Assembly (NCBI RefSeq): GCF_965638725.1
Contig: NC_134951.1
Location: 76,883,068 to 76,947,067 of the forward strand
Source: Aptenodytes patagonicus
Taxonomy: Eukaryota; Chordata; Aves; Sphenisciformes; Spheniscidae
Direction: 5' to 3'
Length of the DNA stretch: 64,000 nt
Of this stretch, positions 50,997 through 62,995 are shown piece after piece. Under the pieces are notes generated by a model. It did not search any database and was not told the origin of the DNA. It saw only the letters and a list, made by a program, of their open reading frames with translations. Position 1 is the first letter of the stretch; every line of letters starts with the position of its first letter. Made by a program: the position numbers and the translations under genes.

Positions 50997-53751
50997 TTAC
51001 AGCATTTTCAAGATCATTTTGACAAAAAGGCAGTTTTCATCAAGCATTTGACAGACCAAAAGAAAGAACTTTTACAGGAAGCTTATAGCTCATACAACTA
51101 CATACACAAGGTGAGTTCTTGCTCTTTAGATATATTTACGTATGTGTATGTTTCCAGTTTTAACAATTACAAACTAAAAGCTAATATACTGAATTTCAAG
51201 AAAACTCCTACTTATGATATAATTACATTGCAGGAATAAAATCAGTGCTTAATATGTTCAAACCAGACAGATATGAAAACAATATAGTACCTTGCCACAT
51301 TGCTGCCGCCCCATCTATATGAATCTGTTATGTTTCTTTTTCTTATCTATCTCATTTCTTCAAAGACCGGCTTCCTAGTACTAGCTCTGTGCTACTGATA
51401 ATGTATGTTTTTGGAAACAGCACAACAAATCTTATATGAAGATTATAAGAAGATAGAATTCATTGCCAGTGCGGTGAGCAGCAAAGAAAATATGGCATTT
51501 TTCTAATTTCTTTAATGAGCAATCAGCATTACTCATTTAACAACAAAAAATATCCCCATAAAAGCCCCAAGCAGACAAAAAGCAACCAACTGACCCTCAG
51601 GTGTCTTTAGTTCATTATAGAACATCAATCTACCGACAAAGATATAACCGTGTCTTTGGGCAAAGTCATTTCATGCTTTCTACATCAGGACGATGATAGC
51701 AATTGGCCACTAGTCATACTGAAAGGAGCAAGCATCGTGAAAAGAGATGAGGAAAAAAGGCTCTATCTGGTTTTGAGCACCAGCCAAACCTTCCAGTACC
51801 GCTACTATATAATTAGATCAAAACAATGAGATTTGGATCTTCAGAGAAGAATTGATGACTGGCAGCAGGACTTCTTAAAATTCAAGTGAAAAGAAAGAAG
51901 TGTAGAAATATGCTGAATTCAGAAAAACTCTGATAGAATATTCACAAGAAGCATGGTTAAAATCAGGTTTTGCAACTATATTAGCATGAAGAGATTCCTT
52001 AAAAATATCTTTGGAAATAAAGTGTAGAACTGTGGGACAGATCCTCAGCTAAATTCAACAGCACAATCAAAGTTCATAGCAGCTGAAATCCTGTCCTGTA
52101 TATGTATAATGCGCACATTTATAAATAAGGTAATAATAAGTATAACTAAGTTCAAGCCACAGCAATTAGACCTGAACTTTGAACATGCCAGCCATTAGGG
52201 AGCTTTGGATTAGGCCCATCTCTAGGAAACACATAAAGGATAGAGGAGGAGGAATGAATGACTACAGCTGCTTAGGAGTGACCTTTAAGATACAAGACTG
52301 TATATTAAATAGAAGAAGTGAAAGCGTATGGAAAGAACACGCAACTAAGCATCATAAAGAGATTAAAAGACCTGTTTATAACAAACCCTGGGAATTTATG
52401 CACACATTAAGCACTGATGAAATTTCCTGTCCGGACATGATTTTATTTTAAATTATCTGAAGCAACAAAATGGTTTAATTACTTTTCCCATCTCGCCTTT
52501 ATACTGGCATGTGCAAGATTTCTAAACCACACTTTTTTCTTTTTGTGTTTTCTTTTTTTTGTTAACCACATTTGCTGCAAATGTAAAATAACAAGTTCTC
52601 AATGCACTGGTTATTAATGCCATATGTCTACTTCATAAAATATCTGCAAAATAAAGCACCCTATTATAAGGGTAACAACTGTCTCAGCTTGTATATGAAA
52701 AAAGATGTGTTAGCACAGCATACAAACCTCCAAAGATCTATCGAATATTTGTAACAATGCGATATAAAACATGATTTAAACATAAAAATATTCATAGTAT
52801 ATATGACAATCTTCCAGTGGTAGTTATTGGACATTACGCTTCACACATACTGTACACACACATACAGAAACACAAACGTACGCTCACTCTCTTGCTTCGA
52901 GACTGACTCTATAACCCCCAGTATGGAATTGCCTTTCTTTCAGAGTAATAGTTGTTGCTCTATGTATACAGCTATTTTCCAATGTATTTCATTCCAAAGA
53001 AACACAAAGGAATGATGTAATCACATGGCAAATATGTTGTATTGTGAAAAGTTAGTCAATAAATATTGTTCTGCTACAGGAAATGTTGTGTAACAGTTTA
53101 GCCACATGGTTTGCAATCTTATACAAAAGGGCAGTTTTTCTAAGTCCTTATCATATTACAAGTACTACAGCAAGGGCTTTCTTCAGAAACCTCTCAAGTC
53201 TTAACTTGATCATATTTCTTGCTCTGTTCACAATCAGCGTTAAAAAAAGCCCAGATCCCCCAAAAAGCAGCCTAGTATGAAGAACAAATTGTTCAGACAG
53301 AAGTCAGTAAGAGCCACGTGCTTTCACATTATCTCAGCTCCTCTCCCCCAAACACATTACGCAGTTATACCACCTATAGAAACCAGGAAAAAAATATTTA
53401 TGCAGATATGCCTCAGATACAAGTAGCTTCATTCCTCCTCAACGCACTCTGCCCTTCCCGCTCCTGGGTGTGTTGCTTCCATAGCAGACAGACAGCAGTC
53501 ATGAGATGTGCTAATGACTTCTCCAGGTCACACTTCCCAGAGTCCTTTTCAAGCATTGCCAAGAGAGGGTGTGACTAAGTGTGAATATTATTTTTCCTCT
53601 GTGTTTATTCATTTTTTTGCTATAGAAGTTGTCTCTTGGATTTGTGCTTTGTTATGGTTTCCTATCATTTTCTCAAAGTACGATATTTTTATTTTTAACA
53701 GCTAGAGAATTTTGAGCCCTCAGAATGTTTTTTTTTTTCTTTTTCTTTCCT

Positions 53752-53761
53752 TTTATTTATT
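53752..53761 (-). terminator. GRM1: Candidate proximal GRM1 poly(A) signals (overlapping AATAAA)
   Basis: AATAAATAAA on the minus strand, about 145 bases past the stop codon. The downstream sequence is A-rich rather than GU-rich, so this is weaker than the distal candidate. Confidence 0.25.
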
Positions 53762-53902
53762 TAAGTGCAGGATGAAGTTTTTGCTCTGTCATATATGACT
53801 TTGTTCTCTGCTCTCTCTCCCCCCAGCCCTGGGAGACTTGTTTCCCCAGGACCTCCCAGCGGGCAGCTGCCAAAGTCCTTCTCGTCTTGCCTCTTGAAGC
53901 GT

Positions 53903-54740
53903 CTACAGGGTGGACGAGCTTTGCTTATAATCCCTCAGGATGACAGAGGCATAGGTCACATCTGGGGGGGTGCAGAGCACCGACTCCGAGACGGGGGAGC
54001 TGGGCACGGAGCTGCCAGAAGCCACCGAATCCCGGAAAGGGGACGGGGGCGTCAGCGCCGGAGAGTCTTCCAGAGTCAGTTTGCTGGTTGCTGGCTCCTC
54101 GTCCTCCTCCTCTGGGTTCTTCTCGTAGACGTATCCCTGAATGAGCTTCAGCTTCTCACTTTCTGCTTCCTCAGCTGGGGGAGACAGGGGCTCCTCGCTG
54201 AAGGTGGCCACCTGGAGAGGCGGCAGGGGCGGCTGCTGCGGCGGGGGGGGCTGGTAGGGGGGCCGCACGCCGTTCCCCAAGCCGGGCGCGGGGAGGATGG
54301 CATTGAAGTCGGGGATGCCGGTGGCAAATTTGTTGACCACTCCTTGCAGCTGGTCCATGAGAGACCGCGGCTGCAAGGGCAGGGTCTTGGGGGGCTGCTC
54401 GGGCAAGAAGAGGTGGGTGTCCTCCGCTGTGGCCTGCAGCGGGGGGGTCGTCGCCACCCGCCTGTGCACCACCATGGAGGGGCTGCCGGGCTGGTTGTGG
54501 CGAACGGGCTCTCTATCTTCTTCCTCCACCACATTGTACAGAGTCTTACTGCTGATGTCGGTAAAGGTCAGGCTCTTGCTTTGGCCGTGGTAGCTTTTAG
54601 TGAGGGGTTTGATCACCGCTGTCTGATTGCACCCTGTCTCCTGGCTCTTCACATGCACTGAGAGTCTGTGCCACATGTGTTCCCCCTTGGGAGCTTGTCT
54701 TCCACCTGGTTCAGACCATGACACAGACTTTCCATTAGAA
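53903..54740 (-). CDS. GRM1: GRM1 last coding exon (mGluR1a C-terminal tail)
   Basis: Encodes the last 278 residues of metabotropic glutamate receptor 1, a class C, Gq/phospholipase C-coupled receptor of postsynaptic membranes, prominent in Purkinje cells. The exon starts after an acceptor (TTATTCATAG|TTCTAATGG); its first T completes a split Asn codon, then SNGKSVSWSEPGG follows. It ends at TAG (53903-53905). In exon numbering: HMWHRLSVHVK near 21-31, SPSMVVHRR near 86-94, SLMDQLQGVV near 126-135, a proline-rich stretch at 160-175, an acidic stretch near 210-215, the Homer EVH1 ligand PPSPFR at 231-236 (54032-54049), and the PDZ ligand SSTL at the C-terminus. This is the long 1a isoform. Human 1a has about 308 residues here; the bird exon is about 30 shorter, mainly in the Gln/Pro and acidic tracts. 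The seven-helix and ligand-binding exons lie beyond position 64000. Confidence 0.97.
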
Positions 54741-57700
54741 CTATGAATAAAATAAAGATGGGTTTATTTGCATTTACATTACGCAGACACAGGCAGTATA
54801 ACAAACAAGCCTACAAAAACACTGATTGCTTTGCCTCATTAATAAGCCTTCCCCCTCCAGTTCTCCGTGTCCTCCCAGAAATACTACAGAAGAAAACAAC
54901 AGTGTCTTTTAACAGCAGTAATTACTGCGATTTTCATCCAAAAGCAATTACTCCCTGCTGGTTACGCACCCCACAGGCACCCTGGTAAGCCTAGCCTGCA
55001 GGAAGGGCTCTGGGAGGGCTGGGGGTGTTTTGAGCACTCTAGCTATGTCATTTTGTACCTTGCAGGGGGAAGAGAAAAATGGGGAAAAAAGTCACAGGAA
55101 GAGCTTTAATTAAGCCTGCTTTATAGCTTATAGGAAATATTTCCAAACTGTTGGAAGAAAACAACCCACAGCCTTAGCCTTTAGCACGCTGGGTAGAGAG
55201 AGGAATTGTTACTAACTGCTCCTTTCCTTTTTATTTCCTGGCCCCCCTTTGCACTTAGGAACAGATTAGCTATTACAGAAATGAAGGACTCGCAGGGTCT
55301 CCATCAGGTAGGAGGCAAACGCACTTCTTCCCGTGCGACTATTATTTACAAACCAGGATAAAATACTGGGATTGAAAACAGTTGGTTTGTGTGGGTGGAG
55401 GAACAAGCAGAGACATGATCACGGGGAGTCGAACCCTCCAGCATGAGGGCTGGATCCCATCAGAACACTGGGATGTTTGGCTGAGTGAGAACCTGAGGGC
55501 CAGGTCTGTCCCTGAGGAATTGTAGTGGGTTTTTTGCATTTTCCTGTACCTTTGCAAGGAGCAGCACTCAAAGCAGAGTGATATCTCATTAGCAGCTGGT
55601 GGGACAGGGACCTGAGTGGTGCTTTAGAGGACCAACCAATTGTTTAATTGCAGGTCAGGTCGTAGAGATCATTTACAGATTGTAATATACATCACCTGGG
55701 TGGAAACCAGAGACTGGAGAGAAATTCTGAGATGATTTATGCGAAGCAGCCTTATCTCAGGGTTTCTTCCCTCAGGGGGCAGAAGTAAACAAAGGATTAC
55801 ATTTCAGACCCTGTGACTGCAGTGCAGGTGGGAGGCAATCTGGGTGGGAGGCTGGCACAGCAGCGTTGTCTCCTGCTACGGCACACACCAGGGCAGATCG
55901 CTTCCCTTACATACAGCCTGCAATATTGTTCTGAGTATTTTGCTTTTCTTTGCTCAGACTCCTGCGCTTCTCTTTTTCAGGGAGTAAATAATTAGCAGTT
56001 GAATTTTGAAAAAAATATATTGACTAACTTTGTGATAGCTGGAAGAAACTGGTGCAACACCGATAATGTTGTAAATCTGGCAAAACGGAAAAGAAATGTA
56101 CATGACAATGTGGCACTTTTCTGCTGAGCAGTAAATATTCCTGGAGAAAAAAAGAATTTGAAATGGATCCAAGCTGGGAAGTTCATCTCCAACTCCAGAC
56201 TCCAAACGCTGGACCTGTGACTCTCCACCTCTGTGGGAACTGGCTCACAAGAACAGGCCAATCTAAAACATTCGTAACTTCCCCCAAGCATGTAGTTGGT
56301 AGGCCCTGGAGCTGTTTAGATTTAGAGCTTTAACCTAGAGGGGAAAAAGAAAGCCAAGTTCCCAGCTGAAGAATGAAACCTCTGTATTATAGTGATCAAT
56401 TAAAAGATAAAAATGAAGGTTTAGAAGCATTTCCGTTTTGATCAAAATGAGCTGTGGTATGGCAATTTTTTGAAGTGCTATAGAGATAAGCAAATGAATG
56501 TAACTGTTGGGCGTGAAAGATTTTTAAAGTAATATTTTAACATACCAAGATCTACAAACTCTTCACACAGAAACACATTTTGACTGCTTTGACTTCAAAA
56601 CAAGTCTCTTGTAGAGAGGAAAATAAGTCAAGTGCTCTCATATTATATTTTGCTGATGCTATAGCTTACAAATACTGCAAAGGGCTTTTCTGAAAAAAAC
56701 ATGATGATTATCTGCTGTCTCTTATGCTAAGTCCACTTCTGCATCATTTACTTCTTCATATCTAGCTCTGGTGTGTCATCTCACTTTTGAATCCCTCCTC
56801 ACACCATCTGTTTAGTCTCTATCTCATTTTGTTCCCAAGATTTCGTATTTTACATCAAAGGCAAGCACTGCTATTTTAAGGAACTCACTACCTCTGTCTT
56901 CAGATCTTCCTCCTATTCAGTTCAATTTCCTCCCCCTCACTCTCAAATTCTGTTCTTCTGACTTCTTCCTTCTGTAGCACTCTCCATAGTGTACTTAATT
57001 GAGTCAACGGCCGTACTTAAATCAAACTGCGCTGGGACTGCAATACCCAAACGTGAACAAACCGCTTAATCAGGATTTGTCTGTTACCGACTTGCTCTGT
57101 GCGGAAAGCTGGTGCCGCCGAAGTGCCTTGCCTCCGCTTGCCAGGCCTCGCTGCTCATGACTCCGATGGCCTTGTGACAAATAGCTTTAGAGCCGCAGTG
57201 GCTCTCCGTGGGGTGAATCTGGTGATTTCCACCAGGAGATCTCTCTTTTCTGTTATTGTCCTCCTCAGTCTCTCTTTCCTCGCTGTGTCTGTGCACCGTT
57301 AGCCTGTTAATGAGTCATGTTTGAGACGGAGTCACAAGACTGTCATAGAAATACCTGGGCTCTGTCTTGCTGGACAGCTGGCAGGGAGTCATGCCGAGAT
57401 TGACACGTTCAGGCAGAATTAAGAATTAACATGCAAGAAAAACGTTTGTTATCTTGGAACAAAGACCAGCTATCTTGAATGGCATTAATTGACATTTAGA
57501 CAAAAAGCAAAGATGGGGCTGGAAAAGCTCAGACCTGAACTAGGCCCTGGTGAGATAGGAGTCAACTCACTTGTGCAAAGCAGTGATGACAATCCTGACT
57601 GTATGTGGGATGCATGGTCACCATTCGCTAAGTGATTGTCACCTTCTTTTTTGAAGGAAGCATCTGTGGGAGAAGGTGAAGACCAAAATAATCTGTCTGG

Positions 57701-57999
57701 TATAATGGGAGAAGGGATGATTTTTCCACATGAAGGCAGGAGAGGGCAGCAAGCCAGATCACAGTTGGGGTATTGAAAACGTGGTGTTCAATTGCACAGT
57801 GACGAGGTGGGACTAACTGGTGTTTTCTTGTTTTTATCAATAGGACCATTACCCATTTCATGTCCATTATGTATTTATTTGCCTTTCCTAACTTTCTCTT
57901 TCCTTTATACAATTTCCCGTAAGATTTAGACTTCACACTTACTGCCTAGAACTGAACTCCTTGGAGTCTCAAGGGTGTGTAAGATCCTTCACTTTCTGC

Positions 58000-58205
58000 A
58001 AATTTCTTTACTGAAAGAGTGGTTAAACATTGGAACAGGCTGCCCAGGGAAGTGGTTGAGTCACCATCCCTGGCCGTACTTCAAAGACGTGTAGATGAGG
58101 CGCTTAGGGACATGGTTTAGTGGTCATGGTGGTGTTGGGTTGACGGTTGGACTCGATGATCTTAGAGGTCTTTTCCAACCTTAATGATTCTATGATCTAT
58201 GATCT
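58000..58205 (+). mobile_element. Short 5'-truncated CR1 LINE
   Basis: Starts within AATTTCTTTACTGAAAGAGTGG, continues through the last codons of CR1 ORF2 ([22 protein letters not shown]) to its TAG stop, then the 3' UTR hairpin region and the ATTCTATGATC end. It is antisense to GRM1 within its intron. Only about 200 bp remain, the usual outcome of early CR1 reverse-transcription stops. Confidence 0.95.
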
Positions 58206-61200
58206 TAAGGTTTGTAGTTGTGTATACCCAGTGCAACACTCCAAGTACTATTTCTTCAAGTCCTTGCATCTAGCCTAAAAGTTCAGACAGGTTCTTGGAT
58301 ATCCTATCAACACGTAAGATGTGCTTGCTTTTGCTTTATAGGCAAGGACATATACATTGAATTTAGCTGCTGTTTCTCAATTTTCACCACAGCTTTGTCT
58401 AGGTTTTTCATATTTTGGGGGAATAGACATGAGTATATTTCTTGTGTGAATTTTTATTAGTTCCATGAGCAGATCTGTCGCTATTTTTGATAACTCAAAG
58501 TGTTGTTTTTAATACATGCATTGATCTTTACAACGTACAATCTGCATGACTCTGGGGCAGTCATTTTCAGATACTCTTAGCTGATGATTCTAGACACTAA
58601 ACAAACCAGAAAACAACTTCAGACCTTAATAGTTACTTGCAGGAAGTCTTTAAAAGAACTGATGTACCCAAATCTGAGACTGTGGTCCAAAATACCCCTG
58701 CCCAGCCATTTCTTACCCGAGGACATGCCTACATCTTGTTAGATGGCTCACTGTTCACTGTTCCTTACCTCCAGCTGCCCAAAATCCCGCTCCTGCTTGT
58801 GACTAGGACTGCCCCAGTCTCAAGTCCAGTCACAGGCCAAGAACAGAGCCCTGCTCCTGCTGGTGCCTGGGGGATCTGACCGTGTTGGCTTCCTTGGAGC
58901 CATATTGAGTCTGAGCACCTCACACAGGTGGTTCCCCCCGACACAGCAGGGTCCTGAAGATGTCTTACTTTAGACATTAGATAGCAAAGGTTTCTTTACA
59001 TCTTAGAGGCTGAATGCTCCCGAGGTAGAAGATGATTGCCCCATTTCTGAGAGCCAGTGGTCTAATATAATCTAGTCTGTGCAACTCTGATCTTCTCACC
59101 AGCAAAGCTATAGCCTGAGACCCAGAGCATAGAGAATCAGATAAACTTTCAGTCATGTGTGCTTGAACCTTTGTCTTTTTTGCCTTGAACATTTTATGCA
59201 TAACAATTGATACTACATGAAATGGTTAAACAGAGTGATATTCCCAGGGTGCTCTGATGAGGTTAACTTTAGGAACAGGCATATTGGGAAATGGCTCCTC
59301 ATCTGATCTAGGGCTTGTTACTGCCAGAATGAAACAGCTGGAGATGCAGTCAGGCAAAGAGCTTGATAAAGAGCCCTTCCAGTTAAAAAGGAAGGGACAT
59401 TCCTTGATCTGGATTGTGTGAATTTTTATTAGTTCCTTGAGTTCATCCCCTATTTGATGCCTTTAGGATGCCAGAGTTGTGGTCTGTTATCTTTTCCAAG
59501 TGGCCATGAGCTGAGGGAGCATCTTAAGCTTGCTGAGATGAGGGATACAGTCATTTGGGCCAGGCCTGGTGGTGTTAGACAAGGTTCAGGGCACAGGTTT
59601 ATGATATAAGGCTGTTGTTTTTTTTAAAGCAGCAATGACAATTAACCAGTGAAAGAGGTTCTAGGAGAAGTGATACATGTTCCCTTTCTTTCATTGTCAG
59701 ACTGATGCTTTGGCCAAACCTACCTCCTTGTAGTCACTATATTAACTGAAATGCCACAGACAGTAGGAAGCATTGGGATAACCTAGTGGTCCCTTCCGTG
59801 AAGCTAAAATTTTAGGAATGAACATTAAATACAACCTGAGAAGGGGCTATCAACTCTGTCAACAAAAATTAGGTCCAAAACAAACCCTGAACTATCTTAT
59901 CAGCAACCAGACGAGGTCGGTGTCAGGTACTGCCCAGTCAACAAATGACGCTCCCACCTTCACAGAGCCGGGCACCGTTACAGGCCACCTGACAACTGTG
60001 CTCCAGAAAGCAGCATGCGCAGGGCTGTCCCTGCACACTTACACAGAGATGGCCAGCCTTCAGAGACAGCGGGGAAGCAGAGCAAAGGAAAGGCCCCATC
60101 CAAAAGCTGTGCATTGGACAAAACATTTCTCAGCCCAAACAGCAACTGCTGATGGATGCCCTCCTAGGGAAGCCAGCAGAGGAGTTTCTGCCCTGCCCAC
60201 AGAAAGGCAGTTAGCCATCCACAAGCTTCCCCCAACCCTGCAATCATGTAAGAAGTGGTAATGAGCCTGAGCAAAGCTGTGTCCCACTGCAGCCTCACCG
60301 TTCCCAGGACCCGAGCTAACAAGCTTAAAATTCAAGGCTAGTACCTGCACTGCAGCACATTGCAGGAGCTTTGCTGGTATCCCCAAGGTCTATTCCATTA
60401 TTGTCTTCATTTCAGTAAGGCTGCTGGGGCATGAAATTTGATTAAGGGAGTGAACTGGTTTTAATCCAGAGTAGTGACACCTCCTTATGCCAAACAGGAC
60501 CCTCCTCTCGGAGCTGCAGCAGTCAGCCCTGCCACTCATTAGCAGAGCAAGCCACGCTGGTTAGCATGTTCCTGCATGCCTAATTTTTGGAGCATTGCTT
60601 CTGGGGACTCATCTCTTTTACTAACCCAGGTTTAACCTCTCTGTGACTCACCCAAGAGTGAGGGAGCCATCACTGACTACAGTCCCTATCTGGTGTATAC
60701 TCATTTTTTTTGCCTGATAAGCATCAGTTATTATCATCTAAAAGAAAAAAAGAATCACAAACCAGTTTCAGCCTTAGTCCATTTACACTGTAATCTCTAT
60801 CTCAGTGATAAGAAGACCTTACAACAGTTCTCACAATGTGACTCCAATGCTTTCTGTGGTGCTGTATAATTAGAGCAAAGTTTAACCTCCCACTGCTGTT
60901 TCTGGAAATTGAGATTACTGAACTAACTTTTCCTTGCTGCTCCCCTCCCTTTTTTTTAGGACAAAATTGCCTTGGGCATGGGACACAATGTTCTATGTAA
61001 ATTAGAGACCTGCTTTAAATGTATGATGAAAACTGCTACACAAAATACAGGAAAACATAACGCTGCCAGGCTGTCTCACAGGGGCAGAACCTGATAAGAC
61101 TTGGGGTTGTTGTGGGTGAGCCCAAGCCTAGAGCCACCTTTCCAACCCTCCATCTTGCCACTGGCTTATGTCAACTAAATCTGACCTAGTTATTTCCTTC

Positions 61201-62419
61201 ATTAGTTATTCTGCTGCAAAAGTTAAACATTACTTTGATCTGAGCTACACATAGGCTTTCTAATGTACATCGACCCTACTGATAACTGATTTTTTGCTGA
61301 TTTTTTTCTTTTTTTCAATTGAAATGTTAATATTATACAGACTGTAGCGTGGATGCAGTAGCTATGTCTAGCCTGAATATGCTGTGACGTGATCCTGGTT
61401 CCCATCCACAGGGTCCCCAGGTTGGGGTCAGACCCCCGGGGCAGGACCAGAGGGTGCCAGATCTGACTGACTACTAATTATAGTTACTAGTATTAATTTT
61501 TAGTCTCATCTGAAATATAGAAGCTATGTCACATTTCAGTCATCCATCTAATTATTAGTGAAGAAACTTTTGGCTCACGAGTGTGTTTTGTTATAACAAA
61601 CTGATTAAAAACAAGTTACTACAAATAATTTGGAGAAATATATTTGCAGAGTTTGCAAACTGCTTGTGATCTGTTGGCTTTGACATTATGAAAGTGTCCT
61701 CAAAAGTGCAAAGCAGTGTCGCAGCTCGCAAACTCTTCATTAAGTATTTTGAAAAAAATACCAAATAGCTACTAATGTGTTGCTTGGAGAAAACAACTCG
61801 TTCCAATAGATAATACAGGATAATAAACAGTTTGTCCCAAATAGCAGGAAAATTCTTCCAGTGTTCAAGAAAAGAAGATCAGAAACCTGCAAATCAAAGT
61901 GAAATTAAAAAGTGCTCTTACTAGTGAAAAGATTTTGAATCTGTTTATTTTCTGGTCATTAATAAGCAAACCCCACCAAATATTCAGAATTAATACATCC
62001 TACTGGATCACCGTTGTAATTTTTTTAAGGATTTTAAAGTTAGTGCACAGAAAAAGCGTGGTGTAAATCATCATAGATCCTCTGATATCAATGGAGAAGC
62101 ACATTTGTGTTACCCGAAGATGTCTCTCATGCTGCACATTTGAATAAATGTATATGACAGTGCAGCCAATGACAATACCTGAACCGAAGCATTTATTCAG
62201 ACAGGCTCGAAAAGGAGCACAGCTAATAGAACCTGAAAACTGAAAATTACTGTGTGTTGAGCAAAGGGACCTGGAAAGCTTAGGAACACGGGAAGAAAAT
62301 GATAGAATGAAATTAATTTAGGAAGAGTGCAGGTGGGTGCAACTAAGACAAAATAGCAGGTAGGGCTGGAAGGCTGTGAAGATCAACAACCTTCAAAAAA
62401 CATTGCATCACAAGAAACA

Positions 62420-62995
62420 CCATCAAAACAGATCTCGAGCTGCTGTTGAACAAGAAACACTAATTAATGACTTTTGAATATAATAAAGCCACGAAAATAG
62501 TCCATGAATTCTGTGTTTCCCACTCAAAAGCACCACACCATGGTACAGAGATTAGAAGGTCTTTCCTATGAATGCAGTTTAACAGTAATTAAGACAGTCG
62601 GAGGTTTGTCCTTGCTTTCTGTAATCCTCTGTGGTTCTGACGGAAAATGATTTGGGGCACCACATTTTTACCAGAAATATATTGACAAACTGGAAGCTGT
62701 ATACAGAGCAGCAACAAAAAAAGCATCGGGGACAGAGAAGAGAGTGTGTGAGAGAAAGCTAAAATAGTTGAATATATTCAGTTTGATTTCAAACATTTGA
62801 AAGGCATTAGCACCCAGGCTGGAAGGTATTTCACATAGCATATAGATGCAACTGAGCCCCCTAGATGAAATTACAAAAGGGAAAAATTATACTGAAAATC
62901 CAGACTATTTCCTAGTCAATAGCTGTATCAGAGCAGGAATAAATTCCTAATGAACTGGTAAAAGCCTGTTGCTCTGGATGTTTGCTGCCAAAAAG
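62420..62995 (+). repeat. Ancient CR1 ORF2 fragment
   Basis: The core 62640-62995 aligns collinearly with CR1 ORF2: TTTGGGGCACCACATTTTTA with TTTTGGGCCCCTCACTACAA, TTGACAAACTGGAAGC, CAGAGCAGCAACAAAA, a region ending CATTTGAAAGGCA, then AAAGGGAAAAATTATACTGA and GGAATAAATTCCTAATGAAC, matching the [14 protein letters not shown] and [10 protein letters not shown] parts. The part upstream of 62640 (from AGATCTCGAGCTGCTGTTGA) is less certain. The frame is destroyed. This is much older than the three CR1 copies with the ATTCTATGA end. Confidence 0.65.

Larger units (their letters stand above)
50970..53902 (-). other. GRM1: Proposed GRM1 3' UTR
   Basis: AT-rich sequence following the GRM1 stop codon on the minus strand. 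AATAAA signals occur at 53752-53761 (two overlapping), 53604-53609 and 50991-50996. The last gives a UTR of about 2.9 kb, close to what I recall for mammalian GRM1, and is followed on the minus strand by a T-rich stretch. Which signal is used cannot be told from sequence alone. No other gene is seen in the interval. Confidence 0.4.

Noticed and set aside
55425..55500. tRNA-like signals: GGGTTCGACTCCC on the minus strand and TGGCTGAGTGAG on the plus strand
   Set aside because: The B-box-like and A-box-like strings are on opposite strands, the T-stem pairs poorly and no acceptor stem forms.
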